Source: Parabacteroides sp. 52 (lineage in GTDB: Bacteria > Bacteroidota > Bacteroidia > Bacteroidales > Tannerellaceae). Taken from it: a stretch of 64,000 bases of DNA. Shown one piece after another: positions 17,849-27,251 of this stretch; position 1 is the first letter of the stretch; each line of letters starts with the position of its first letter. Position numbers and translations under genes: made by a program. The stretch spans positions 126,091 to 190,090 of the forward strand of contig NZ_QVMG01000002.1 of NCBI RefSeq assembly GCF_010500925.1. The letters run 5' to 3'. The notes beneath the pieces were generated by a model that searched no databases, was not told the origin of the DNA, and worked only from the letters and a program-made list of their open reading frames with translations.

Positions 17849-18409
17849 ATGATATTCCGATTTCTTATTTTGTCAGACGAAGTAGATGACTTTAAGCGTG
17901 AGATTAAAATAGATGCAGAAGCCAGTTTTTTGGATCTGCATGATACCCTCTTGGATTCAGTGGGTTATACCAAAGATCAGATGACCTCATTCTTTGTGTG
18001 CGATGACGATTGGAGTAAGAAGACTGAGATCACATTGATGGAAATGGATACCTCTTCCGAGGTAGACAGTTATATAATGGAAGATACCCGTCTGGAAGAA
18101 TTGTTGGAAGATGAGCATCAAAAACTATTATTTGTTTTTGATTATATGACCGAACGGGCGTTTTTTATGGAATTACGCGAAATCGTTCCGGGGCAGGATT
18201 TGAAAGAGCCGCTTGTCAGCAAATCGATAGGGGAGGCTCCTGCTCAGGTAATGGCTTTCGATGAGTTCGAAGTGAAACAGCCTGTGCCGACAGTCGGTGA
18301 AGAGTTCTATGGAGACTCAGAGTTTGATATCGACGAATTGGACGAGGCCGGTTTCGAAGGTCTGGATGGTGGTGCAGCCGATGATATATTCGGAGAAGAC
18401 CGTTTCTGA
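17849..18409 (+). CDS. pRiA4b ORF-3-like (IS1096 TnpR-like) family protein
   Basis: A 186-residue acidic cytoplasmic protein. The N-terminal 120 residues match the plasmid pRiA4b ORF-3-like family: an opening beta strand ([17 protein letters not shown]), a helix ([16 protein letters not shown]), the typical SFFVCDDDW and [17 protein letters not shown]. The last 60 residues are very acidic, with repeated Asp/Glu-Gly patterns and no predicted fold. Despite the family name there is no transposon nearby. In Bacteroidota it is commonly found beside miaA, and here the two share one base (TGATG), so they are translationally coupled. Function unknown. Confidence 0.8.
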   Translation: MIFRFLILSDEVDDFKREIKIDAEASFLDLHDTLLDSVGYTKDQMTSFFVCDDDWSKKTEITLMEMDTSSEVDSYIMEDTRLEELLEDEHQKLLFVFDYMTERAFFMELREIVPGQDLKEPLVSKSIGEAPAQVMAFDEFEVKQPVPTVGEEFYGDSEFDIDELDEAGFEGLDGGAADDIFGEDRF

Positions 18410-19311
18410 TGAATACGTTGGTGGTTCTGCTTGGGCCGACAGGTGTTGGTAAAACAGAGTTGAGTTTACGTATAGCAGAACATCTGGCTTGTCCGATTAT
18501 TTCTTCTGATTCCCGTCAGCTTTACCGGGAGATACCGATAGGAACGGCTGCCCCGACGCAGGAGCAGTTGGAGCGGGTAAAACATTTTATGATAGGCACG
18601 CTCTCTTTGACCGACTATTACAGTGCCAGTCAATTCGAAGAAGAAGTGATCGATTTATTGCCAAAGTTATATGCCACTCATCCATCCGTGGTGATGACGG
18701 GGGGATCCATGATGTATATAGATGCCGTCTGTAAAGGCATTGATGATATTCCGACCGTAACCCCCGAAATACGCCATGCCCTTTATACCCAGTTTGAAAA
18801 CGAAGGCTTGGGTCCTATCCTGGAAGAACTCAGGCGGTTGGATCCTGTTCATGCGGAAGAAGTGGATCCGCATAATTATAAACGAGTAATCCATGCAGTG
18901 GAAATCTGCCGGATGACAGGTCGTCCTTATTCTTCTTTTCGTACCCATACAGCCAAAGAACGTGCTTTTCGTATCCTGAAAATCGGCTTGACCCGCGAGC
19001 GCGAGGAGTTGTGTCACCGTATCAATCTCCGGGTCGATCAGATGATGGCCGAAGGTTTGTTGGAAGAAGCCCGCAAGGTATATCCCCTGAGGCATCTGAA
19101 CGCATTGAACACGGTGGGCTATAAGGAGCTTTTTGCCTATTTTGATGGGGAATGGACATTGGATTTTGCCGTCGAGAAGATCAAACGCAACTCCCGTGTG
19201 TATGCCCGCAAGCAAATGACCTGGTTTAAGCGGGATGCGGATGTTCAGTGGTTTCATCCCGATCAGGAAAAAGAGATTCTGGCCTGCCTGGACAAGAGTC
19301 TGTTTGTATAG
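18409..19311 (+). CDS. miaA: tRNA dimethylallyltransferase
   Basis: A 300-residue MiaA, which adds the dimethylallyl group from DMAPP to A37 of tRNAs reading U-starting codons. The P-loop [11 protein letters not shown] (residues 9-19) and [18 protein letters not shown] are diagnostic, and the basic tRNA-binding segment [16 protein letters not shown] lies at the C-terminus. The length is typical. DMAPP comes from the MEP pathway, whose dxr gene is about 10 kb upstream. It is coupled to the preceding pRiA4b-like gene. Confidence 0.96.
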   Translation: MNTLVVLLGPTGVGKTELSLRIAEHLACPIISSDSRQLYREIPIGTAAPTQEQLERVKHFMIGTLSLTDYYSASQFEEEVIDLLPKLYATHPSVVMTGGSMMYIDAVCKGIDDIPTVTPEIRHALYTQFENEGLGPILEELRRLDPVHAEEVDPHNYKRVIHAVEICRMTGRPYSSFRTHTAKERAFRILKIGLTREREELCHRINLRVDQMMAEGLLEEARKVYPLRHLNALNTVGYKELFAYFDGEWTLDFAVEKIKRNSRVYARKQMTWFKRDADVQWFHPDQEKEILACLDKSLFV

Positions 19312-19371
19312 GGAGGGGCTTGTGTATTTCATTAAATTTATATTCCTTTGCGAAAAAAATTTCACAGATAA

Positions 19372-20103
19372 GTGAATCTGATAATAGAACAAGGAAATAC
19401 GTCAACTAAAGTAGGTGTGTATGATAAAGGAGTACTGGAAGCCTCTTTTGTGTACAAGGAGTTTAATCGTTCTACGCTATTTCCCTTATTAGAGCAATAT
19501 GATTTGACCCAGGGAATACTGTCTTCTGTCGTAACACTCGATAAGGAGATGATCGCTTTTCTGCAGGAAAATCTGCACCCCTTTATTCTTTTGGATGAAA
19601 CAGTGCCTGTGCCGATCCGCGTAGGATATGATACACCGGCCACCTTGGGGCGGGACCGTTTGGCCGCTGCCGTGGGAGCCAACTATTTACGTCCCCGGCA
19701 AGATCTGTTGGTGATTGATGCGGGCACGGCTATCACCTATGAATTGATAGAAGCGTCCGGGCTTTTTGTGGGTGGGAATATTTCCCCGGGTATGGGTACA
19801 CGATTCAAGGCGTTGCATCAGTACACAGATAAACTACCTTTGGTATCGGAACAAGAAGAAATACCGTTTATAGCGACCCATACCGTGGGGGCTATACAGG
19901 CGGGAGTGGTGCATGGAATTGTCTTTGAAATGGATGGATATATCAATGCTTTACGGCAGAAATATCCGGATGTTTTCGTTTTTTTAACAGGCGGTCATTC
20001 GTTTTATTTTGAAAGACGCCTAAAAAACCGCATCTTTGCAAACATTAATTTAGTGTTGACAGGATTAAATAGAATCTTAGAGTATAATGTTGAAAATGAA
20101 TAG
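19372..20103 (+). CDS. coaX: Type III pantothenate kinase
   Basis: A 243-residue CoaX, which phosphorylates pantothenate in the first step of CoA synthesis, using ATP and a monovalent cation. The N-terminal phosphate-binding motif reads IEQGNTSTKVG, with Glu where most CoaX proteins have Asp. The substrate region TPATLGRDRLAAAVGA, then DAGTAITYEL and GGNISPGM, are all present. The start codon is GTG at 19372: the family sequence begins exactly there and no upstream ATG fits. The 3' end overlaps the next gene by about 17 bp, so the outer-membrane protein is probably co-translated. Confidence 0.94.
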   Translation: MNLIIEQGNTSTKVGVYDKGVLEASFVYKEFNRSTLFPLLEQYDLTQGILSSVVTLDKEMIAFLQENLHPFILLDETVPVPIRVGYDTPATLGRDRLAAAVGANYLRPRQDLLVIDAGTAITYELIEASGLFVGGNISPGMGTRFKALHQYTDKLPLVSEQEEIPFIATHTVGAIQAGVVHGIVFEMDGYINALRQKYPDVFVFLTGGHSFYFERRLKNRIFANINLVLTGLNRILEYNVENE

Positions 20104-21391
20104 GGGAGTAGTAATAATAAGTATTCTTATTGTTGCACAATTATCAGTATGGGCACAAAATAATACCAATTCGCCTTATTCTCGATTTGGTTATGGAGAG
20201 TTAGCGAATCGTTCTTTTGCTGCAGGCCGTGCCATGGGAGGAATAGGGTATGGATTGAGATCATCTAAGCAAATAAATCCAATGAACCCGGCTTCATATA
20301 CAAGCATGGATTCATTGACTTTTCTCTTTGATTTCGGTGCGCAGGCGCAGATGTCCTGGTATGATGACGGCACGAATAAGCAGCGTTATACGAATGGGAA
20401 TGTGGAATATATGGCTATGCAGTTTCCTTTACACAAACGTATTGCCATGAGTGTGGGCTTATTGCCCTATTCTTTTGTGGGGTATGAGTTCGGAGGATAC
20501 AAAGACGAAGGCGATCAACCCTATTCGGAAACATTTGTGGGAACAGGTGGATTAAACGAATTGTATGCAGGCTTGTCTATAGATATATGGAAGAAGCGTC
20601 TTTCAGTAGGTGCCAATATAGGGTATCTGTTCGGAAATATAGACCATGAGCAAAATGCGGTTTTTTACAGCGCAGACGCAGAAGCGGACAATTCGTACAG
20701 GAAACAACGTATTGAAGTTCGTGATATGAAAATGGACTTTGGTATACAATATACACATCCGTTAAGTAGAACGAATCGTTTGGTTTTCGGAGCCGTATAT
20801 TCGCCGGCGAAAAAGTTGCATACCAAGTCGTATGATATCTTTCACCTGGGATCCTCTTCGAGTGCGGGTACAACGACAACGGATACGATCTCTAATCAAC
20901 GTTTTGATTTACCGAGTTCTTTTGGCTTGGGTGCCTCATTTGTAAAAGATAACAAACTGACAATCGGAGCCGATGTGATGTATGAAGCATGGGAAAAGGC
21001 TTATTTCTTTGATAAAAAAAGTAATTTTGATAACCGTTTCCGCGTAGCAGCAGGGGTGGAATATATACCGAATCAAACCAGTCGTAAGTACCTACAGAAT
21101 ATCAAGTACCGCGCCGGAGCTCATTATGGCAATTCATATGTGAATGTAAATATGAAAGAAGGAGGTGTATCCAAGAAATATGGCTATGATGAATATGGCG
21201 TAAGTGTAGGTTTCGGTTTACCGATCAAGATGGGGATGCAGTTGCACGACAACCGTTCGTACATAAACCTCTCGATTGAATATGTAAAGGTAAGCCCGGC
21301 CATACGGACGATGATTGATGAGCAATATCTGCGGTTTGCCATCAATTACACTTTTAACGAGTTATGGTTCTTAAAGCAAAAAGTGGATTAA
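20087..21391 (+). CDS. Predicted outer-membrane barrel protein
   Basis: A 434-residue (or 431-residue, if the ATG at 20096 is used) exported protein. A signal peptide (GVVIISILIVAQLSVWA) is followed by NSPYSRFGYGELANRSFAAGRAMGG, which resembles the N-terminal plug region of FadL/OmpP1-like barrels, and then many aromatic-rich beta strands up to RFAINYTFNELWF near the end. No enzyme motif is visible. It may transport a hydrophobic compound or be structural. It overlaps coaX and is followed by a TPR protein and LptC, suggesting an envelope-assembly operon. Confidence 0.78.
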   Translation: MLKMNRGVVIISILIVAQLSVWAQNNTNSPYSRFGYGELANRSFAAGRAMGGIGYGLRSSKQINPMNPASYTSMDSLTFLFDFGAQAQMSWYDDGTNKQRYTNGNVEYMAMQFPLHKRIAMSVGLLPYSFVGYEFGGYKDEGDQPYSETFVGTGGLNELYAGLSIDIWKKRLSVGANIGYLFGNIDHEQNAVFYSADAEADNSYRKQRIEVRDMKMDFGIQYTHPLSRTNRLVFGAVYSPAKKLHTKSYDIFHLGSSSSAGTTTTDTISNQRFDLPSSFGLGASFVKDNKLTIGADVMYEAWEKAYFFDKKSNFDNRFRVAAGVEYIPNQTSRKYLQNIKYRAGAHYGNSYVNVNMKEGGVSKKYGYDEYGVSVGFGLPIKMGMQLHDNRSYINLSIEYVKVSPAIRTMIDEQYLRFAINYTFNELWFLKQKVD

Positions 21392-21418
21392 AAACGAACA
21401 ACTTAAAATTAAATCGAT

Positions 21419-22783
21419 ATGAAAATCAAGGTATTTTTAATGACCCTCGTATTCTCCATGGGAGTAATCGGAGGGTATGCACAGAAAGGTGTGGATAATG
21501 GAACACAGTATGGATCCGGAGAGGATAGCGTACGCTGTATCCGTAACCTCAGTTTGTATCTGCCTTATGCCAAAGCAGGGAATTATAAAGATGCGTATGA
21601 GTTCTGGAAACAAGCCTATGACGAATGTCCGGCAGCAAACAAAGATATTTATTTGTACGGCGTACGTATTGTAGGTTGGGAAATAGCCAATGAAAAAGAT
21701 CCGGCGAAGAAAGAAGAATTGATTGATAAGTTGATGGCCGTTTACGATCAACGTGTTAAATATTTCGGAAACGACAAACGTTATGGTAAAGACTGGATTG
21801 TGTCTCGTAAAGCACAAGATTATATTCAGCAAAAAGGAGAAAGCTTTGATGCTAAATTAGTGTATGGATGGTTGAAAGAGATTATCGACGAATACGGTAA
21901 TGATACGGAATCATTGGCTATCTCTCTTTATATGCTTGCTGCGCACCGTATGGTGATGGAAGATCCGAATACAAAAGAACAATATGTAGAAGACTTCTTG
22001 CGTATTTCTTCTATCTTGGAAACACAATTGGCTGCAGCCAAAGTGGCTAATAATACCAAAGACATAGAGACACTGACAGGCTTCAAGACCGCGATTGAAG
22101 GTGGTTTTGCCGGTAGTGGAGCTGCTGATTGTGAAACATTGCAAGGATTGTATGCCGATAAGGTAGAACAGAATAAAGCAGATATGGGCTTCCTGAAAGA
22201 AACACTTACTTTGTTAAGAAGAGTAGGTTGCAATGATATAGAGGTGTATTATGCTGCTTCGCGTTACCTGCACCAGAACAATCCGACTCCGGAGTCGGCT
22301 ATCGGTTTGGGTAAACAAGCCATTCGGGACAAAGACTATGAAACGGCAGTGAAATATATAGAAGAAGCAGCCAGTCTGGATACGGATGCAAACTCTAAAG
22401 CAGATGATTTTTATATGATCGCTTTATTGATGTATGAACAAAATAATTATTCTCGCGCCAGACAATATGCCAATAAAGCCCTGGAACAGAATCCGGCTTA
22501 TGGAAAAGCTTATATCTTGATTGGTAATATGTATGCAGCTACAGCGAAATCGGTTTATCCGAATGATGCTGTATTGTATAAAGCTTCTTTCAATGCTGTT
22601 ATAGATAAATTTGAGAGAGCGAAACAAGTTGATCCTTCTGTTGCAGAAGAAGCAAATAAATTAATCGGAACATACCGTGCACACCTGCCCAGTACAGAAG
22701 ATGTATTTATGCATCCGGACCTGGAAAAAGGCAAATCATTTACTGTAGGTGGCTGGATAAACGAGCGTACAACGATCAGATAA
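21419..22783 (+). CDS. Exported TPR protein upstream of lptC
   Basis: A 454-residue protein with a signal peptide (FLMTLVFSMGVIGGYA, cleavage before QKG) and a helical repeat body. The clearest TPR repeats are near residues 295-375 (KDYETAVKYIEEAASLD, NNYSRARQYANKALEQN, then AYGKAYILIGNMYAA). The N-terminal third has no recognised domain. It ends 1 bp before lptC, so the pair is co-transcribed; a role in outer-membrane or LPS assembly is only suggested by this context. Confidence 0.8.
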   Translation: MKIKVFLMTLVFSMGVIGGYAQKGVDNGTQYGSGEDSVRCIRNLSLYLPYAKAGNYKDAYEFWKQAYDECPAANKDIYLYGVRIVGWEIANEKDPAKKEELIDKLMAVYDQRVKYFGNDKRYGKDWIVSRKAQDYIQQKGESFDAKLVYGWLKEIIDEYGNDTESLAISLYMLAAHRMVMEDPNTKEQYVEDFLRISSILETQLAAAKVANNTKDIETLTGFKTAIEGGFAGSGAADCETLQGLYADKVEQNKADMGFLKETLTLLRRVGCNDIEVYYAASRYLHQNNPTPESAIGLGKQAIRDKDYETAVKYIEEAASLDTDANSKADDFYMIALLMYEQNNYSRARQYANKALEQNPAYGKAYILIGNMYAATAKSVYPNDAVLYKASFNAVIDKFERAKQVDPSVAEEANKLIGTYRAHLPSTEDVFMHPDLEKGKSFTVGGWINERTTIR

Positions 22784-22784
22784 T

Positions 22785-23501
22785 ATGTTAAACATACGTT
22801 TTCAATGTAAAACGAAACATACAGGCATAACAACTATCCACCCGATAGTTGTTATGCTTCTTTTATTTTTCACCTCCTGTGCAAAAGAAAAGAAGGAGGT
22901 GGTGGAGGTCGCTTTTAATCCGGACTCAACCTTTACGATGCAAACCACGGATGTCGTTTCGTTTATTTCGGATTCGGGAGGGTATACGCGGTATCGTATT
23001 GTCTCCAAGGAGGTCTTGATGTTTGATAAAGCCAAGGAGCCTTATTGGTATTTCCCGGAGAAATTATATATAGAACGTTTTGATACTTTGCTTCAGGTAG
23101 AGGCCAGTGCCCAGGCAGATACGGTTTACCGTTGGCTGAAGAAAGATCTGTGGAAATTGGTAGGCAATGTGGAACTGATGAATATGGAAGGGGAACGTTT
23201 TGAAACCTCTTTGTTGTATTGGGACCAGAAGGCGGGGCGGTTTTATTCGGATGCCTATATACGTATCACCCGCACGGATCGTATCCTGACGGGCGTCGGC
23301 TTCGAGTCGAACGAAAATATAAGTAAGTTCCGGATTATACATCCGCAAATCAGTATTCCGATAAAAGAATCCACGCATTCGGATTCCACCCGGCGTGTAC
23401 AAGAAGGGGCTGAACGGCCTGTGTTTACTCCTCCTCTGCGGAGCAGGCCTGTGGCCGTGCAAGAGAAGGAAGTAGAATCCATTAAAATGTTATCAGAGTG
23501 A
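22785..23501 (+). CDS. lptC: LPS export protein LptC (lipoprotein form)
   Basis: A 238-residue LptC family protein. A hydrophobic segment ends in a lipobox (LLFFTSC, Cys about residue 32), so it is anchored by lipid rather than by a transmembrane helix as in E. coli. The LptC beta-jellyroll follows, with YRIVSKEVLMFDKAKEPYWY, FPEKLYIERFD and WKLVGNVELMNMEGERFETSLLYWD, the A-to-strand pattern that lines the LPS groove. The last 45 residues are a charged tail. LptC hands LPS from LptB2FG to LptA. The stop overlaps the GTG start of the next gene by 4 bp. Confidence 0.88.
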   Translation: MLNIRFQCKTKHTGITTIHPIVVMLLLFFTSCAKEKKEVVEVAFNPDSTFTMQTTDVVSFISDSGGYTRYRIVSKEVLMFDKAKEPYWYFPEKLYIERFDTLLQVEASAQADTVYRWLKKDLWKLVGNVELMNMEGERFETSLLYWDQKAGRFYSDAYIRITRTDRILTGVGFESNENISKFRIIHPQISIPIKESTHSDSTRRVQEGAERPVFTPPLRSRPVAVQEKEVESIKMLSE

Positions 23502-24763
23502 ATCTATTAATCTATATACTTATATCATTAGCCTTCTCCGCTTTCTTTTCGGGCATGGAGATTGCTTTTGTCTCTTCGAATAAGTTGCGTTTTGAACTGG
23601 ACAAAGAAAGAAGAACCTTCTCTTCAAAGATACTGGAGTTGTTTTATCGAAACCCCAGCCAGTTTATCTCAACGATGTTGGTTGGGAATAATATCGCTTT
23701 GGTTATGTATGGCCTGCAAATGGCTATCTTGTTGGAACCGGTCATTGCAGAGTTGGTAGGTGTCGGCAAAGAAGGGCTGATCGTATTGATTCAAACTATA
23801 CTCTCTACCCTGTTGATTTTGTTTTTCGGTGAATTTATACCCAAAACCATTTTCCGATTAAACCCGAACTTCTCTTTGACTATGTTTGCCATACCCTTAT
23901 TGATCGTCTATGTGGTTTTGTATCCGGTCTCCAAGTTTGCCTCTTTCCTCTCTTATGTTATTTTGAAAATAGGCGGGGTAAAGAATTTGCATACGTCGGT
24001 TAACCGGATTCTGGGTAAGATCGATCTGGATTATTTTATACAGGAGAGTATCGAAGATGCCCCCCTGCATACATCCGTAGATACGGAAGTTAAGATTTTT
24101 CAGAATGCATTGGATTTTACGAATGTCCGCTTGCGCGAATGTGTTGTGCCTCGGACGGAGATCGTTGCTTGTGATATGGAGGCGACATTGGATGAGTTGC
24201 GGGCGAAGTTTATTGAAACAGGACTTTCGAAAATCGTTGTCTTTAAAGATAATATAGATGATATCGTAGGGTATATCCATTCTTCGGAATTATTTAAACA
24301 TCCCGAGGATTGGACGCAAAGCATAAATGCCGTATCTATTGTGCCGGAGACAATGGCTGCCAATAAGTTGATGAAGGTATTGATGAAGGATAAAAAAAGC
24401 CTGGCGGTTGTCGTCGATGAGTTTGGAGGTACTACCGGTATTGTCACCCTGGAGGATATTGTCGAGGAAATTTTCGGGGAAATAGAAGATGAGCATGATA
24501 CGAAGTCGTATGTGGCCAAGAAGGTGGCGGAAGATGAATACCTTCTTTCAGGAAGAATAGAGATCGATACTTTGAATGAGATGTTTCAGCTCGACCTGCC
24601 TGAATCGGATGATTATGTGACCATTGCCGGCTATATTTTACATGCTTATCAGAAGTTTCCTAAACTGAATGAAACAATCGATGTCGATAAGTATGCGTTT
24701 AAAATAATCAAGGTCACAGCCACAAAAATAGAATTGGTTCGTATGAAAGTGCTTGATTTATAA
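23498..24763 (+). CDS. CNNM/CBS membrane protein (CorC-HlyC family, GldE-like)
   Basis: A 421-residue protein with an N-terminal CNNM (DUF21) domain of three to four helices (residues 1-150), two CBS domains (about 200-320; VVDEFGGTTGIVTLEDIVEEIFG is typical), and a C-terminal CorC/HlyC transporter-associated domain. Such proteins are linked to magnesium/cobalt efflux; in gliding Bacteroidota the relative GldE is needed for motility and secretion. No other gld gene is near, so ion transport is the safer guess. The start is GTG, overlapping lptC by 4 bp. Confidence 0.88.
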   Translation: MNLLIYILISLAFSAFFSGMEIAFVSSNKLRFELDKERRTFSSKILELFYRNPSQFISTMLVGNNIALVMYGLQMAILLEPVIAELVGVGKEGLIVLIQTILSTLLILFFGEFIPKTIFRLNPNFSLTMFAIPLLIVYVVLYPVSKFASFLSYVILKIGGVKNLHTSVNRILGKIDLDYFIQESIEDAPLHTSVDTEVKIFQNALDFTNVRLRECVVPRTEIVACDMEATLDELRAKFIETGLSKIVVFKDNIDDIVGYIHSSELFKHPEDWTQSINAVSIVPETMAANKLMKVLMKDKKSLAVVVDEFGGTTGIVTLEDIVEEIFGEIEDEHDTKSYVAKKVAEDEYLLSGRIEIDTLNEMFQLDLPESDDYVTIAGYILHAYQKFPKLNETIDVDKYAFKIIKVTATKIELVRMKVLDL

Positions 24764-24767
24764 AAAA

Positions 24768-24802
24768 ATCAGGATAAATGATGTAATAAATCCTTTTTTT
24801 TG
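24768..24802 (+). terminator. Weak terminator-like hairpin
   Basis: AGGAT pairs with ATCCT over a 13-nt loop, followed by eight T residues, shortly after the GldE-like gene. The stem is short. Confidence 0.4.
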
Positions 24803-24810
24803 TATCTTCG
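24803..24810 (+). promoter_or_regulatory. -7-like element (TATCTTCG)
   Basis: One mismatch to TAnnTTTG, 50 bp before the start of the PpiD-like gene and directly after a T-run. It is a likely promoter for that gene. Confidence 0.45.
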
Positions 24811-24859
24811 CACCCTTAAAAAGTAGAATATAAATATTAAAAAATAAATAAAAGGATAA

Positions 24860-26998
24860 ATGGCAACGCTGGAAAAAATTAGAAGCAAAGCAGGACTGTT
24901 AATTATTGTAGTAGGGGTCGCTTTGTTTGCTTTTATCATCGGAGACTTTTTGAACTCCGGGTCTACTTACTTCAGACAAACTCAGGAAAAGATTGCGTCT
25001 GTTAATGGAGAAAACATTTCTATTCAGGACTATCAGGCCCGAATAGAGGAGATGCTGGATGTGTATAAAATGCAAACGGGCAACTCGAATGTGCAAGAAG
25101 AAGTAATGACGCAAATTCGTCAATCGGTATTTCAATCGATGACAAGAGAAATTGTATTGGGTGAGAAAGCTGAACTGTTGGGACTGACAGTTAGTTCCGA
25201 CGAATTGTTTGACATGGTTCAGGGAGAAAATATATCTCCGGTGATTCAACAAATGCCTATGTTTGTGAATCAGCAAACAGGACGGTTTGACAAAACCGCT
25301 TTGTTGAATTTCCTGAAAAGGATAGGCGATGACAATACGGCATCTTATTCACCCGAGCAACAAGCTCAGTTGGAACAGATGCGTCGTTTCTGGTTGTTTT
25401 GGGAAAGAAGCATTAAACAACAACGTTTGGAAGAAAAATATACTGCTTTGTTGACAAAAGCTGTATCTGCCAACGTCTTGGATGCCAAAGCTGAATTTGA
25501 TGAAACGGCAGAGTCAACCAATTTCAGATATGTTGTACAGAACTATGCTACTATACCTGATTCATTGGTACAGGTAAGTAAGAGCGATGTAGAAAAACTG
25601 TATAATCAGCGCAAACAAAACTACAAACAGGCAGAAGGAAAAGTAATCAATTATATTGCTGTGGATGTTGTTCCCAGTGCAGATGATTTTGCGAAAGCCC
25701 AAACAGAGATTGAAGGTCTGAAAGAAGAATTTACAACATCTTCTAATGTGGCTGAACTGGTGAATGAATATTCGGAAATTCCTTTCATCAATGCTTATTC
25801 TTCAGAGAATGCATTTGATGCGGATGTCAAACAGTTTATCACTACTGCTGAAGTAGGTGAGGTGAACGGTCCTCTTTTTGCTGACAACAAATACAGAATG
25901 TTTAAGTTGGTCGATAAGATCACTGCTCCGGATTCTGTGAAAGTAAGCCAGATCATGGTTGCTGCACAAACAGAAGCACAAACAGTCGCTTTGGTGGACA
26001 GTTTGATGGATGTGTTGAAAAAAGGTGCTGACTTTGCAGAAGTGGCTCGTAAACATTCAATGGATCAGATGGCTCAAAACGGAGGTGAAGTAGGATGGAT
26101 GACAGAAGTGTCTGCTTTAGGTTGGTTGAATGAAGAATTTAAAGATGCAGTATTTGGTGCTTCTGTAAATGAAGTCAAGTCGTTGAAGACCATGTATGGT
26201 ACAGTGATTGTGAAAGTGACTGAAAAGACTGCTAACGTGAAAAAGTACAAGGTGGCAAATATTGAAATGACTGTGTCGCCAAGTTCAAAAACATATAGTG
26301 ATTTGTATAATGAGTTGAATCATTACATCTCTGTAAATAATACAATAGAGAAGTTTGATGAAAACGCTCAGACTGCCGGTTATAATCTGATGAAGGATAT
26401 AACAGTGAATAAGAGTGAAGAAACTTTAGTAGGTATACCTCGTTCTCGTCAGGTGATCCGTTGGGCATTCCAACAGAGCAAAAAAGGTATTGTTTCTGAA
26501 ATCTTTGAATGTGATGATAAATTTGTTGCCATAGCCGTACAAGGAACAGTTCCGGAAGGTTATCGTTCGCTGGCTTATATGACCCCTCAATTAGAAAAAG
26601 AATTGAAAAAGGTGAAGAAAGGCGAAAAAATCGTGAACGATCTGAAAGCGCAAAATCTGACTTCTTTGGAAGCTTATGGTCAAGCAATGAATAGCAGCAT
26701 TCAGACAGTAAACTTCTTGAACTTTGGAACAAGTCGTATCTCGGGTATAGGTCTGGAACCTAAATTGAACGCATTAGCGTCTGTTGCTCCGTTGAATCAA
26801 TTGAGTCAACCAGTGATAGGTAATGAGGCGGTTTATGTATTCGAAGCTGTAGAAAGAAATCCGGAAGAAAAAACATATAACGAAGAAGAACAGGTTAGTT
26901 TGATAAATTCTTCTAACTCTTATCGTTATGGATATCAAGCTGTACAATCATTAATCAATAACTCTGAGATTGTAGATAACCGTATCCGTTTCTATTAA
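24860..26998 (+). CDS. PpiD/SurA-like periplasmic peptidyl-prolyl isomerase
   Basis: A 712-residue inner-membrane-anchored chaperone. A single N-terminal transmembrane helix (AGLLIIVVGVALFAFIIGDFL, starting near residue 12) is followed by a SurA-N-like helical domain (residues 40-190), then a parvulin rotamase domain near 365-465 (VSQIMVAAQ, ADFAEVARKHSMD, GGEVGWM), and a second, less conserved parvulin-like region. This is the PpiD layout; it would help exported proteins fold as they leave SecYEG. It stands alone between a promoter and a strong terminator. Confidence 0.9.
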   Translation: MATLEKIRSKAGLLIIVVGVALFAFIIGDFLNSGSTYFRQTQEKIASVNGENISIQDYQARIEEMLDVYKMQTGNSNVQEEVMTQIRQSVFQSMTREIVLGEKAELLGLTVSSDELFDMVQGENISPVIQQMPMFVNQQTGRFDKTALLNFLKRIGDDNTASYSPEQQAQLEQMRRFWLFWERSIKQQRLEEKYTALLTKAVSANVLDAKAEFDETAESTNFRYVVQNYATIPDSLVQVSKSDVEKLYNQRKQNYKQAEGKVINYIAVDVVPSADDFAKAQTEIEGLKEEFTTSSNVAELVNEYSEIPFINAYSSENAFDADVKQFITTAEVGEVNGPLFADNKYRMFKLVDKITAPDSVKVSQIMVAAQTEAQTVALVDSLMDVLKKGADFAEVARKHSMDQMAQNGGEVGWMTEVSALGWLNEEFKDAVFGASVNEVKSLKTMYGTVIVKVTEKTANVKKYKVANIEMTVSPSSKTYSDLYNELNHYISVNNTIEKFDENAQTAGYNLMKDITVNKSEETLVGIPRSRQVIRWAFQQSKKGIVSEIFECDDKFVAIAVQGTVPEGYRSLAYMTPQLEKELKKVKKGEKIVNDLKAQNLTSLEAYGQAMNSSIQTVNFLNFGTSRISGIGLEPKLNALASVAPLNQLSQPVIGNEAVYVFEAVERNPEEKTYNEEEQVSLINSSNSYRYGYQAVQSLINNSEIVDNRIRFY

Positions 26999-27023
26999 TC
27001 ATATAGATAGAAAAATAAAAAAC

Positions 27024-27060
27024 AGAAGCTGTCATATCATTTGTATGACAGCTTTTTTTA
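27024..27060 (+). terminator. Intrinsic terminator after the PpiD-like gene
   Basis: AAGCTGTCATA pairs with TATGACAGCTT over a short loop, followed by a T-run. Confidence 0.9.
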
Positions 27061-27083
27061 TTCTGCATACGGCGTTCATTCTC

Positions 27084-27225
27084 TTTCATAAGATAAGATG
27101 TGCTTCGGCATAGCTCAAAACAGGTTTGGCTCTGCACTCAGCTTTCATTATCTTTTCATAAGATAAGATGCGCTTCGGCATAACTCAAACAAGTTTGGCT
27201 CTGCACTCAGCTTTCATTATCTTTG
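27084..27225 (+). repeat. Tandem 70-bp promoter-bearing repeat upstream of rlmN
   Basis: Two direct copies of a roughly 70-bp unit (27084-27153 and 27154-27225), with traces of a third at 27073-27083. Both contain TTTCATAAGATAAGATG, CTTCGGCATA, and GTTTGGCTCTGCACTCAGC. Each ends in a -7-like box. In the second copy it is the exact TATCTTTG; in the first the last base is T (TATCTTTT). I recall similar sequence ahead of other Bacteroidales genes, but cannot check it here. Confidence 0.85.
27194..27225 (+). promoter_or_regulatory. Promoter of rlmN (TTTG-N20-TATCTTTG)
   Basis: The textbook Bacteroidota promoter: -33 TTTG at 27194-27197, a 20-bp spacer, and the exact -7 box at 27218-27225, 27 bp before the rlmN ATG. 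It lies fully inside the second copy of the 70-bp repeat. Confidence 0.82.
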
Positions 27226-27251
27226 TATCCTATACTGACTTGAATAAATAG

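Noticed and set aside
17849..18409. Transposon gene, because of the pRiA4b / IS1096 family name
   Set aside because: The family name is historical. The gene is coupled to miaA, and no inverted repeats or transposase are nearby.
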